Source: Erysipelotrichales bacterium
Lineage (GTDB): Bacteria; Bacillota_I; Bacilli_A; Erysipelotrichales; Erysipelotrichaceae
Length of the DNA stretch: 64,000 nucleotides
Assembly: GCA_910576855.1 (NCBI GenBank)
Contig: CAJTJP010000001.1
Location: 62,001-126,000, forward strand
Direction of reading: 5' to 3'
Shown here: one piece after another, positions 45,654-54,278 of the stretch
Layout of the letters: every line of letters starts with the position of its first letter
Position numbering within the stretch: the stretch's first letter is position 1
Made by a program: the position numbers and the translations under genes
Notes under the pieces: model-generated
What the model was told of the DNA's origin: nothing
The model's input: only the letters and a program-made list of their open reading frames with translations
The model's database searches: none

Positions 45654-47120
45654 ATGGAACGTGCGAGTGGTATTTTATTGGCAGTATCCTCTTTGCCGGG
45701 AAATCAAGGCATCGGTGATTTCGGCAAGCCTGCCTTTACCTTTATCGATTTACTTGCAGCACAAGGTATCAAAATATGGCAGATATTGCCGCTGCATCCG
45801 CTTGGGTACGGAAACTCTCCGTATCAGCCGTATTCAACCTATGCAGGTGACCCTATTTATATCAACATCGATCGATTGGCTGAATTAGGCCTTATTAAAA
45901 TGAGTTCAATTCGCAATTTTGATAAGTTTCAGGAAACAGTGAATTATACCGGTGTCAGAGAATTCAAGGAGCCTTATTTAAAAAAGGCATTTCGTAATTT
46001 TAAAAAGGAGTTTTCACGCTTTAAAGCGGAATACGAGGCGTTTTGTGCGGAATGTGAATGGTTGGACAGCTATGCGATGTTTGCCGCATTCAAGCATAAG
46101 AATGAAAACAAATGCTGGGTCGAATGGGAGGAAGAAGATAAGGATTGGGTAAAAAACAAGATGCCGCGCAAGGATATGGCGGAAGCTGCTGCCTATGAAA
46201 AATTTCTACAATTTATGTTTTATCTGCAATGGCAAAGAGTGAAGGCCTATGCGCTTGAAAACGGAATCAAAATTATGGGTGATATGCCGATTTATGTCGG
46301 ATTGGATTCTGCCGATGTATGGGAAAATCGCAAAGAGTTTTTATTGGAGAAGGACGGAAGTCCGTCATTTGTGGCCGGTGTACCGCCTGATTATTTCAGC
46401 TGGACAGGCCAACGTTGGGGCAATCCGATTTATCATTGGGGACGGATGAAAAAGAATCGCTACAGCTTTTGGATCAAGCGTTTAGCTTGGGCTAGGAAGC
46501 AATTTGATATTATTCGCATCGATCACTTTCGTGCCTTTGATACGTATTGGAAAATACCGGCCTCCTGTGATACGGCGATTGAGGGAGAATGGGTCGAAGG
46601 ACCTGCCTATGATTTGTTTGACCGCATTTATCGCGTACTTCCCGATATTGAAATTGTCGTAGAGGATCTTGGTGATTTGCGCCCTGAGGTGCATACGCTG
46701 CGCGACGCCTATAATCTGTACGGAATGCGGGTGCTGCAGTTTGAAATGGAGCCGAAGCGTCTGCGTAAGGGATTCGGAGATCATGTTATCGTTTATACGG
46801 GAACACATGATAATATGACAAGTGAACAGTGGTATGAGGAGCAGCATCCGAATCTGAAAATTGCCCTGCGCCGCTTTTTCCATAACCGTGATTATAAAGA
46901 ACGCAACTTTCATGATCTGTTGAATCATTTTGCCTTGAACTGTGAAGCTGATATATGCATCATACCGATGCAAGACGTATTGGGCTTAAAGGGCAGCGGC
47001 AGAATGAATACACCGTCAACGATCGGTTCACCGAACTGGGAATGGAAGCTGAAAAACTTTAAGGTCGTACAAGCTGATTTGATAAAAATCGGCGAATGGG
47101 TGAAGGAAAGCGAACGCTGA
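45654..47120 (+). CDS. malQ: 4-alpha-glucanotransferase
   Basis: 488 residues, typical of GH77 amylomaltase. Conserved blocks are ILPLHPLGYGNSPYQPYS (about 43-60), PPDYFSWTGQRWGNP near 245, IIRIDHFRAFDTYW with the nucleophile Asp near 288, VVEDLG near 337, and YTGTHDN near 384. It transfers glucan chains between alpha-1,4-glucans in maltodextrin or glycogen use. The 5' end has a clear AGGAGG site. No other glycogen genes are adjacent. Confidence 0.95.
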   Translation: MERASGILLAVSSLPGNQGIGDFGKPAFTFIDLLAAQGIKIWQILPLHPLGYGNSPYQPYSTYAGDPIYINIDRLAELGLIKMSSIRNFDKFQETVNYTGVREFKEPYLKKAFRNFKKEFSRFKAEYEAFCAECEWLDSYAMFAAFKHKNENKCWVEWEEEDKDWVKNKMPRKDMAEAAAYEKFLQFMFYLQWQRVKAYALENGIKIMGDMPIYVGLDSADVWENRKEFLLEKDGSPSFVAGVPPDYFSWTGQRWGNPIYHWGRMKKNRYSFWIKRLAWARKQFDIIRIDHFRAFDTYWKIPASCDTAIEGEWVEGPAYDLFDRIYRVLPDIEIVVEDLGDLRPEVHTLRDAYNLYGMRVLQFEMEPKRLRKGFGDHVIVYTGTHDNMTSEQWYEEQHPNLKIALRRFFHNRDYKERNFHDLLNHFALNCEADICIIPMQDVLGLKGSGRMNTPSTIGSPNWEWKLKNFKVVQADLIKIGEWVKESER

Positions 47121-47191
47121 TTCGTAAGGAAATACTTGAATTTTATACCTTTTGTCGGTATACTTATCAATACCGACAGGAGGTATTTTTC

Positions 47192-48031
47192 ATGTTGCGA
47201 AATATTATCGGCGGTATTGCCGTCGGCATTGCGAATATTATTCCCGGAGTCAGCGGGGGCACAATGATGGTTATATTAGGAATCTTCCAACAGGCAATGG
47301 AAGCGATTGCCGGTATTTTCAAGCCGCATAATCCGAAACGCAAGGAACAGCTGATATTCTTGATTGAGGTTTTGGCCGGTGCGGCAGTCGGCTTGGTCGG
47401 CTTTGCGAAAATACTGAATATTCTTTTTGAGCATTTTCCGACACAGACGATTTACTGGTTTATCGGCTTGGTCGTTTTCAGTATTCCGCTGTTTTTAAAA
47501 TCTGAGGTAAAGGAACAACACGTAAATCTGATATGGGTTTTGATCGGAATGGCGCTGATCTTTCTGATCAATTTCTTAGCACCGAGCAGTGATCATGTGC
47601 AGGTCAATCCAAGCTTTCCCGATATTACACTGCTTCATTGCCTTACAATGATCGCAGCAGGCTTTGTCAGCGGCTTTGCGATGCTGCTGCCGGGGGTAAG
47701 CGGATCTATGGTGCTGTTGATATTCAATCAGTATTATTTGTTTAAATCGTATGTTGCGGCAGTCACAAGCTTTGCGCCCGATGTCTTGATCTCACTTGTG
47801 TTTATCGCAATCGGTGTAGTGTTGGGCATTTTGGCATCGGCTGCCTTGACCGGAATTGCGCTGAAAAAGAGCCGCATTGCGACGCTCAGCTTTATTCTCG
47901 GCTTGATTATAGCCTCCAGTATTGTTTTAATACCGTTGAATGTGAATTATGATATCGTTACGATTTTGACCAGTGCATGTGCCGTAGTGTTCGGCGGTGC
48001 AGTGGTTGCGCTCTTAAATAAGCTTGCTTAA
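47192..48031 (+). CDS. DUF368 polytopic membrane protein
   Basis: 279 residues from the ATG at 47192, with CAGGAGG upstream; an upstream extension overlaps malQ and lacks a site. About eight transmembrane helices. The repeated motif NIIPGVSGGTM (about 15-25) and MLLPGVSGSMVLL in the second half is the DUF368 signature, shared with undecaprenyl-phosphate flippase candidates (PopT-type). A polyprenyl-phosphate recycling role is possible by family. Confidence 0.85.
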   Translation: MLRNIIGGIAVGIANIIPGVSGGTMMVILGIFQQAMEAIAGIFKPHNPKRKEQLIFLIEVLAGAAVGLVGFAKILNILFEHFPTQTIYWFIGLVVFSIPLFLKSEVKEQHVNLIWVLIGMALIFLINFLAPSSDHVQVNPSFPDITLLHCLTMIAAGFVSGFAMLLPGVSGSMVLLIFNQYYLFKSYVAAVTSFAPDVLISLVFIAIGVVLGILASAALTGIALKKSRIATLSFILGLIIASSIVLIPLNVNYDIVTILTSACAVVFGGAVVALLNKLA

Positions 48032-48035
48032 TAAG

Positions 48036-48086
48036 AAAAGACTGTGCTTGATATTCATTTAGAATGTCATTGCACAATCTTTTTTA
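48036..48086. terminator. Terminator between convergent DUF368 and ldh genes
   Basis: An AAAAGACTGTGC arm and a GCACAATCTTTT arm across a loop of about 24 bases, with A and T tracts on both sides. Confidence 0.6.
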
Positions 48087-48089
48087 TTG

Positions 48090-49049
48090 TTATAGTAAAT
48101 CGTTAATGCTGTCCTCAATAATCTGCTTCAGTGTCACACAGCTGGAATCGAATTTGTTTTGATCGACTTCATTTAACGGAAGCTGTATGATTTCTTTGAT
48201 GCCTTGTGCGCCGACAATCGCCGGGACACCGATATAGAGTCCTTCTTGACCGTATTCACCGTTTTGATGGGCTGAAACTGTCATGATTGAATTTTCATCT
48301 TTCAAAATGGAATGCACAAGATGATTCAAAGATAAGCCGATACCGTAATAGGTTGCCTTTTTACGATTGATGATTTCATATGCAGCCTGTTGTACCTGCT
48401 TATAGATTTCCAGTAAATCGCTGAGGTCCTTATCCTTTTCATCAAGAAATTCTAATAGGTGCTTACAGCCGATATAACAATTTGTCCAAGGCACAAAGCT
48501 GGAATCTCCGTGTTCACCCATAATATATGCATGAATATTCTTTGAGGAAATATTTAAGTATTCGCTCATCAGATAACGTAAACGCGCTGTATCCAACAGA
48601 GTACCGCTTCCGATAACCTTTTCCTTCGGCAGACCGGTTACCTTCCATGCGACATAGCTCATGATATCAACCGGATTGCTGGCGATGATCAATACACCGT
48701 TAAAACCGCTTGCCTTGATTTGTTCAGCGATACTTTTCATGATTTTTGCATTGACAACAGTAAGCTCCAAACGTGTTTGGTTAGGCTTTTGTGCCGCACC
48801 GGCTGTAACTACGACGATATCGGCATCCTTGCAGTCATCATAGGTTCCGGCCTTGATTTTCATTCTGCTCGGCGCATACGGTAAGCCATGAGCCAGATCC
48901 ATTTCTTCACCGACTGTTTTTTCATAATCGATATCGACTAATACAAGCTCATCGATTCCCGGAGTAGTCAATAACGTATATGCGAAGCTCATTCCCACAA
49001 AGCCGGTACCGACTAAAACAAGCTTGCGCTTTTCTAAAGTTTGATTCAT
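48090..49049 (-). CDS. ldh: L-lactate dehydrogenase
   Basis: 319 residues from the ATG at 49049, 7 bases after GGAGG; another ATG two codons upstream touches the SD. NAD loop is GTGFVGMSFAYTLL (14-27), the substrate Arg lies in the NQTRLEL loop, and the catalytic His in MGEHGDSSFVPW near 180. It reduces pyruvate to lactate and regenerates NAD+ in fermentation. Single gene with its own AT-rich upstream region. Confidence 0.95.
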   Translation of the reverse strand: MNQTLEKRKLVLVGTGFVGMSFAYTLLTTPGIDELVLVDIDYEKTVGEEMDLAHGLPYAPSRMKIKAGTYDDCKDADIVVVTAGAAQKPNQTRLELTVVNAKIMKSIAEQIKASGFNGVLIIASNPVDIMSYVAWKVTGLPKEKVIGSGTLLDTARLRYLMSEYLNISSKNIHAYIMGEHGDSSFVPWTNCYIGCKHLLEFLDEKDKDLSDLLEIYKQVQQAAYEIINRKKATYYGIGLSLNHLVHSILKDENSIMTVSAHQNGEYGQEGLYIGVPAIVGAQGIKEIIQLPLNEVDQNKFDSSCVTLKQIIEDSINDLL

Positions 49050-49162
49050 AATCATACCTCCTGTATCCTTTCTTTTAGTATAACACAATGTGCTTCTGAA
49101 ATACATGTCATTCCTAAAAAATTTCAATAATTTACCAATATTAACCGCTTGCATATTAATGA

Positions 49163-49190
49163 AAACAGCACTTTTTTATGAAGTGCTGTC
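49163..49190 (-). terminator. Terminator-like hairpin after htrA
   Basis: ACAGCACTT / AAGTGCTGT arms just past the htrA stop on the minus strand, with a short T tract. Confidence 0.55.
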
Positions 49191-49195
49191 TGTAT

Positions 49196-50674
49196 TTATC
49201 TGCGCTCTGTAATCTGTTCGTTGTCATCCGTATTGACTGCTTCCTTCAGTGTTGCGTTCAGTGTTACCTTTTTGCGGTCTCTTTCGACTACGATTTTAAT
49301 AGTATCCCCGACCTTTTTGCCATCGATGATTTTAGCGATTTCATCAGATGTTGAGATTTCCTTACCTTCGACTGAGATAATACGATCCTTTATCTCAAGT
49401 CCCGCCTCCTCTGCGGCTGAACCACGATTCACCTTCGCTACATAAACACCTAATTCATCAACACCGGATTGGAAGGCGCTCATTTCATCGGTGATGTTTA
49501 CCATTGAAACGCCGAGCTGCGGTCTGCCTGTCACATAGCCGCTTGTGATCAATGATTCGATTACCGGTTTTGCGGTATCGATCGGAATCGCAAAGCCTAA
49601 GCCTTCTACTGAGCTTCCCGATGATTTCGCATTAACGATACCGATCAGCTGACCCTGCGAATTGAATAAGCCGCCGCCGCTGTTGCCTTTGTTGATGGCG
49701 GTGTCTGTCTGTAACAGCGTCATAGCCTGTCCGTCAATATTGATTTCACGATCTAAGGCGGAAATGATACCGCGGGTAACGGTACCGCCCAATTCACCGA
49801 GTGGATTTCCGATTGCGATTGCTTCATCGCCGACACTTAATGATGCAGAATTGCCCAATACTGCCGCAGACAAATTGTTCGCATTGACCTTGATTACCGC
49901 CAAATCGGTTTTCGCATCGGTTCCGATCAATTCTGCCGCATATTCATTTCCGTCTTTATCGCGTACCGTTATTTTATTGGCTCCTTCCACGACATGGTTA
50001 TTGGTGACAATATAACCGTCCTCGGAAATAATCACACCGCTTCCGGCACCGGTCGTTACCATCTGTTGAAAGAAGCTGTCTGTTGCGGCAGATTCCGTTG
50101 TGATTTCAACGACGCTTTTTTCCGTATTTGCGACAATATCCTTAACGGATAAATTGGTGACCTTGTTCCCGTCTTTATCGACCTGATCGACTCCCTGATA
50201 AATTACCGCAGTGCGCCTGCTGCCGGTAAAATGATCCATCAAATACGTACCGCCGACACCGCCGATTCCCCCTAACAACAAACACGATAAAGCAAGCAGT
50301 GCCGTTCGCTGTCCTTGACCGTATGTTTTTTTACTTTGCTTCCTGCTTTTTTTGGAAGTATTGTTCTCACTTGCATTTCCTTCGGAAGTATTGTTTTCAT
50401 ATAAAACAAAATTCGGTATATGCTCATGATAAGTATTCGAAGCTTGTTCAACAGGAATTTCATGATAATCCTGTTCCTCATATTCCGCATCGATGATATC
50501 AGTATCCTCTGTATTACTTGAAAAATCAAATTCATTCTGCTGCTCATTTTCGTAGGTATCAGATATCGGAGCATTTAGCTGAAGCTCTGTATCCTCTTGA
50601 AGCATTTCATTTTCATCAATCTCATTCACGGTATCATATTCAAGCTGTTTATTTTCATCTTTATTGTATTCCAT
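49196..50674 (-). CDS. htrA: HtrA/DegP-type membrane serine protease
   Basis: 492 residues. A long acidic cytoplasmic N-terminus (about 1-120) includes two ENNTS-like repeats. A transmembrane helix follows (about 128-147), then a trypsin-like domain with His in VTNNHVVEG, Asp in AKTDLAVIKV and Ser in NKGNSGGGLF, and one PDZ domain (about 390-475). It degrades misfolded proteins outside the membrane. Single transcription unit; sensing of envelope stress is likely by family. Confidence 0.94.
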   Translation of the reverse strand: MEYNKDENKQLEYDTVNEIDENEMLQEDTELQLNAPISDTYENEQQNEFDFSSNTEDTDIIDAEYEEQDYHEIPVEQASNTYHEHIPNFVLYENNTSEGNASENNTSKKSRKQSKKTYGQGQRTALLALSCLLLGGIGGVGGTYLMDHFTGSRRTAVIYQGVDQVDKDGNKVTNLSVKDIVANTEKSVVEITTESAATDSFFQQMVTTGAGSGVIISEDGYIVTNNHVVEGANKITVRDKDGNEYAAELIGTDAKTDLAVIKVNANNLSAAVLGNSASLSVGDEAIAIGNPLGELGGTVTRGIISALDREINIDGQAMTLLQTDTAINKGNSGGGLFNSQGQLIGIVNAKSSGSSVEGLGFAIPIDTAKPVIESLITSGYVTGRPQLGVSMVNITDEMSAFQSGVDELGVYVAKVNRGSAAEEAGLEIKDRIISVEGKEISTSDEIAKIIDGKKVGDTIKIVVERDRKKVTLNATLKEAVNTDDNEQITERR

Positions 50675-50967
50675 AAAAATTCCTCCTGTTTTAATACGCT
50701 ATTATTATAAGCATTTTTTGCGGCAAAAAAATACTTATTTTATGTGAAATGATAAAAAAATCGATTGTAATATTGCCGGAATTATGTGATAAAGCGAAAA
50801 GAGAATGCTTATGTGAAAATCACGTGAAAAAGCGGTGATAATAAGGGAAAGACAAAAAAATTTGTTGCTTGGAAAAGAAATCGAATTGAAGCTGAATTAA
50901 TGAAAACGCAGTTGATTCATGTTATAATAAATAAGAATTGATCCGCAGTGATCGGATTGGAGGCGCT

Positions 50968-52608
50968 ATGAAAGCAAGCGATATGATATATGTAACAGGA
51001 CATAAGCATCCGGACAGTGATTCCGTTGTTTCTGCGATTGCGTATGCACAGTTTAAGATACGGCAGGGAGAACATGCAACAGCATGTCGTTTGGGTGAAC
51101 TGAACGATGAAACCAAATGGCTGCTGAATCGCTTTGGCTTTGAGGAGCCGATGCTGTTTGAGGACGCACGTGCTGTTTTAGCGGAAATTGATATGGATGA
51201 AGCTTTAACGATTACGCCTGAAAGCACAATGTATGAAACACTTCAGGTCATGGATCGAAGCGGAAAGCGCTCGCTTGGTATCGTTAATGAGAAAAAGCAG
51301 TTGTTGGGTATGGTGACAAAATCAGACCTTGCGACGATTGGTTTGGGTGATACGGCCTTATCGATTCGTTTATTGAAGGAAACACCGGCTGTCAATATCG
51401 CGAAAACGATTAACGGCAAACTTGTATATGATGATGAAAAAATTCATTTTAACGGTAAGGTCAGCATTATTGCGATTGCTGAAACACGCTTGAAAAATTA
51501 TGATTTAAAGGATCGCTTAGTAATCGTAGGAAATGATACCGATGCACAGCTTGCGGCAATTCGCAAGGGTGCGGGACTTTTGATTGTTGTGTGGGATGAT
51601 CATGTCGAGGATGAGGTTATCGAGGAAGCTAAGCGAAACCATTGTCCGATTATCATTTCCGGGCATGGCACGATGAATACCTCACGTTTCCTGTTCTTTG
51701 CACCGCCGGTCAAGCTGATGATGCAGAAGGAGCTGATTACCTTCAATATCAATGATCTTGTTGCCGATACGGAGAAAAAAATGATGAAAACACGCTTTCG
51801 CAGCTATCCGGTGGTCGATGATGAAAATCATCTGTGCGGCTATATTTCCCGTTATCATATATTGAACAGTCATAATAAAAAAGTGATTCTTGTGGATCAT
51901 AACGAATATTCACAATCGGTACAGGGAATCGAGGAGGCAGAGCTGTTAGAGGTGATTGATCATCATCGCATCGGTGATATTTTTACCAATCGTCCGATTT
52001 CCTTCCGTAATGAAATCATCGGCAGTACCGCAACGATTATTGCCTCAATCTATATGGAAAATCAAATGTCGATTTCCAAGGAGCTTGCCGGTTTATTGTT
52101 GGGCGCTATTTTATCAGATACACTGCGCTTTCGCTCTCCGACCTCAACCTTGAAGGATCAAGGAGTTGCTTCAGCTCTTGCGGAAATTGCCGAATTGAAT
52201 ATCGAAGCCTTTGCGAAGGAGTTGTTTACGGTTTCATCCAATATCCGCGGTAAAACGATGCATGAGCTGATCAGTAAGGATATCAAGCGGTTTGTGATTG
52301 ATGATCATCCGGTTATGATTGCACAAATTATCGCTTTAGAGCTTGATGAGGTAGATGAGATCGCTGAGGCAATGCAGCGAGAAATGGAAAGCTATGTAAA
52401 AAGGCATCGCTTGGATCTATTGGTCGTTGCCTTCACAAGTATTTTAGAAAACGGTTCGTTATTCTTCGGTGCCGGTGCCTTGGCAGATACGGTTACGGAT
52501 GCATTCCCGAATCGTAAGGATGAAAAGCGCAGCTTTCAAGAGGATATTTTATCACGAAAGAATCAAATCGTACCGATGTTGACGAGGGCTTTGAATAATC
52601 GTTTATAG
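50968..52608 (+). CDS. ppaC: Manganese-dependent inorganic pyrophosphatase with CBS/DRTGG insert
   Basis: 546 residues from the ATG at 50968, with TTGGAGG upstream. The DHH-type catalytic half is marked by GHKHPDSDS at the N-terminus, LVDHNEYSQ and DHHRIGD near 335. CBS domains and a DRTGG domain are inserted between about 70 and 310, making it the nucleotide-regulated type. It hydrolyses pyrophosphate to drive biosynthesis and is expected to respond to adenine nucleotides. Confidence 0.93.
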   Translation: MKASDMIYVTGHKHPDSDSVVSAIAYAQFKIRQGEHATACRLGELNDETKWLLNRFGFEEPMLFEDARAVLAEIDMDEALTITPESTMYETLQVMDRSGKRSLGIVNEKKQLLGMVTKSDLATIGLGDTALSIRLLKETPAVNIAKTINGKLVYDDEKIHFNGKVSIIAIAETRLKNYDLKDRLVIVGNDTDAQLAAIRKGAGLLIVVWDDHVEDEVIEEAKRNHCPIIISGHGTMNTSRFLFFAPPVKLMMQKELITFNINDLVADTEKKMMKTRFRSYPVVDDENHLCGYISRYHILNSHNKKVILVDHNEYSQSVQGIEEAELLEVIDHHRIGDIFTNRPISFRNEIIGSTATIIASIYMENQMSISKELAGLLLGAILSDTLRFRSPTSTLKDQGVASALAEIAELNIEAFAKELFTVSSNIRGKTMHELISKDIKRFVIDDHPVMIAQIIALELDEVDEIAEAMQREMESYVKRHRLDLLVVAFTSILENGSLFFGAGALADTVTDAFPNRKDEKRSFQEDILSRKNQIVPMLTRALNNRL

Positions 52609-52628
52609 GGTATTATGAGTTTCGATAA

Positions 52629-52655
52629 GGGTGCAGTTATCTGTATCCTTTTTCT
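52629..52655 (+). terminator. Terminator after the pyrophosphatase gene
   Basis: GGGTGCAG and CTGTATCC arms (one G-U pair and a mismatch) followed by TTTTT. Confidence 0.5.
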
Positions 52656-52777
52656 GTTTTGCTTGTATGCAGTATCTCGAGGGATGAAAATGGATTTAAA
52701 TGTTATAATTAAGACAGCTTAACAGAAGCATGAAGCATGCTTCTGAATTTACCGATATAACAGTGGGGAGTGAACCT

Positions 52778-53773
52778 ATGGGGAGTAAATTAGAAATCGC
52801 AGATGCGATTGAAAATAATGATTTGAATAAAGCATATGATGAGTATTGTAAGAAAATACTGAGTAATAAACAGATACTGGCACGTATTATGAAGGAGTGT
52901 GTGGCTGAGTATCGTGATATTCCGGTAGAGGAAATACCTTCTTATATCGAGCATGATCCGCAGTTAGATGTGTCTTTAGATGATGATTCTGATAAAATCC
53001 AAGGTCGTAATGTCGAGGATCAATCCGTTCACGGGGCAGAGATCAAATATGATATCTTGTTTGATGCGAAGCTGCCGAATTCCGATGAAAATGAAAGAAT
53101 CGGATTATTTATCAACATCGAAGCACAAAACAGCAATAACACACCGTATCCAATCCTAAGCAGAGCGGTATACTATTGCAGCAGGCTGTTAGCGAAACAG
53201 AAAAACATGCAGGGCGGCTTTCAGAATTCAGAGTTTCAGAATCTTAAAAAGGTATATTCAATATGGATCGTGATGAATTCAAATAAAGCGATGGAGGGTG
53301 TATTAAATAAGTACACAATAACCGAGGAGTGCTTGGAAGCAAAGTATCAATTTCCGAAAGAGGATTATGATAAGCTGTCAGTCGTGATGATTTATCCAAA
53401 ACGTGAATATGATAATAAAGATGATAAAAACGGCATGATGAAAATGTTGAATCTATTATTTAAAGCAAAGATGTCGGCAGAGGATAAAAAATATCAATTA
53501 AGTAAAAACTATGGTATAATGATGACAAGAGCGATAGACAAGGAGATGGACGGTATGTGCGACTTATCAAAAGGTGTAAGAGAAGAGGGCCATGCAGAGG
53601 GACTGAAGCAAGGACTTGAGAAAGGACGCATTGAAATGGCAGTTGAAAATGTCCGCAGCTTGATGAAGGAATTGAACAAAACTCTTAATGAAGCGATGCA
53701 GATACTGAAAATAGACGAGTCCATTCGACCGGAAGTAGAGAATGTGATTAAATCCAAAAACCAATCAATCTAA
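52778..53773 (+). CDS. Rpn-family PD-(D/E)XK nuclease
   Basis: 331 residues from the ATG at 52778, with GGGGAGTG upstream. The nuclease-like core has YDILFDAKL (Asp near 89) and INIEAQN (Glu-x-Gln near 114), then the RAVYYCSRLL helix, matching the Rpn/PDDEXK_2 family. The C-terminal part (from about 260) is a helical tail with EGLKQGLEKGRIEMA, typical of these proteins. Rpn nucleases act in DNA cleavage and phage defence. The C-terminal part has its own promoter and start, listed separately. Confidence 0.85.
   Translation: MGSKLEIADAIENNDLNKAYDEYCKKILSNKQILARIMKECVAEYRDIPVEEIPSYIEHDPQLDVSLDDDSDKIQGRNVEDQSVHGAEIKYDILFDAKLPNSDENERIGLFINIEAQNSNNTPYPILSRAVYYCSRLLAKQKNMQGGFQNSEFQNLKKVYSIWIVMNSNKAMEGVLNKYTITEECLEAKYQFPKEDYDKLSVVMIYPKREYDNKDDKNGMMKMLNLLFKAKMSAEDKKYQLSKNYGIMMTRAIDKEMDGMCDLSKGVREEGHAEGLKQGLEKGRIEMAVENVRSLMKELNKTLNEAMQILKIDESIRPEVENVIKSKNQSI
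53512..53520 (+). promoter_or_regulatory. Extended -10 promoter inside the Rpn gene
   Basis: TGGTATAAT (53512-53520) is a perfect extended -10 within the coding sequence, 34 bp before an internal SD-preceded ATG. The same element occurs before the duplicate copy (53825-53833). No good -35 is seen, which extended -10 promoters do not strictly need. Confidence 0.5.
53555..53773 (+). CDS. Putative intragenic small protein, Rpn C-terminal part
   Basis: An in-frame internal start at 53555 (ATGTGCGAC) with AAGGAG 9 bases upstream would give a 72-residue protein identical to the Rpn C-terminus. In E. coli, RpnA has an internally translated short form that inhibits the long toxic form. By analogy this could be an antitoxin. 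Evidence here is the promoter, the SD and a free-standing copy with the same start. Confidence 0.5.
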   Translation: MCDLSKGVREEGHAEGLKQGLEKGRIEMAVENVRSLMKELNKTLNEAMQILKIDESIRPEVENVIKSKNQSI

Positions 53774-53778
53774 ACCAA

Positions 53779-53804
53779 GCACCCTTAACGGGTGTCTTTT
53801 TCTA
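53779..53804 (+). terminator. Terminator of the Rpn gene
   Basis: CACCC-TTAAC-GGGTG followed by TCTTTTTCT, separating Rpn from the duplicate unit. Confidence 0.75.
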
Positions 53805-53806
53805 TC

Positions 53807-54046
53807 TCAATTAAGCAAAAACTATGGTATAATGATGACAAGAGCGATAGACAGGGAGGTTGATGGTATGTGCGACTTATCAAGAGGTGTAAGAGCCGAA
53901 GGACTTGAGAAAGGACGCATTGAAATGGCAGTTGAAAATGTCCGCAGCTTGATGAAGGAATTGAACAAAACTCTTAATGAAGCGATGCAGATACTTAAAA
54001 TAGACGAGTCCATTCGACCGGAAGTGAAGAAAGCAATAAACGCAAA
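53807..54046 (+). repeat. Tandem duplicate of the Rpn 3' region
   Basis: Closely matches 53494-53757, beginning with TCAATTAAG(T/C)AAAAACTATGG and including the internal promoter. One 24-bp in-frame gap removes eight residues (GHAEGLKQ) and a few substitutions occur. Confidence 0.9.
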
Positions 54047-54068
54047 AACCAATCTGACAGTAAAATAA
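53868..54068 (+). CDS. Free-standing Rpn C-terminal protein (putative antitoxin copy)
   Basis: 66 residues from the ATG at 53868, which has GGGAGG 8 bases upstream, a stronger site than in the parent gene. An ATG at 53832 is in frame but overlaps the -10. The product MCDLSRGVRAEGLEKGRIEM and the helical KELNKTLNEAMQILKIDESI tail repeats the Rpn C-terminus and has no nuclease core. It has its own extended -10 and terminator, so it looks like a functional small gene rather than debris. Confidence 0.65.
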   Translation: MCDLSRGVRAEGLEKGRIEMAVENVRSLMKELNKTLNEAMQILKIDESIRPEVKKAINAKTNLTVK

Positions 54069-54090
54069 ACTCTATTATTTAATGTGGATA

Positions 54091-54117
54091 AACAGGGGCC
54101 GAAAAGGTCTCTTTTTA
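54091..54117 (+). terminator. Terminator after the duplicate unit
   Basis: GGGGCC / GGTCTC pair with G-U pairs, followed by TTTTTAT. Confidence 0.6.
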
Positions 54118-54278
54118 TCTGTCCGTCATAATATTCTACCGGTTAAATTGTAAATTTCATACTTTTAACAACATTTACCATGATATTTTACTTGACAAAT
54201 TTTTGCATTGTAGTTAATATGAAAATAAAGGAGAGTTATGATATAAACAAAGCGGTATATATCATACACATTGTTTTT

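Noticed and set aside
47096-47191. N-terminal extension of the DUF368 protein overlapping malQ
   Set aside because: The extension has no ribosome site, while the ATG at 47192 has a strong one and gives a normal membrane start.
53868-54068. Dismissing the second Rpn C-terminal copy as a dead fragment
   Set aside because: It keeps a promoter, a stronger SD, an open frame and a terminator, so it is treated as a likely gene.
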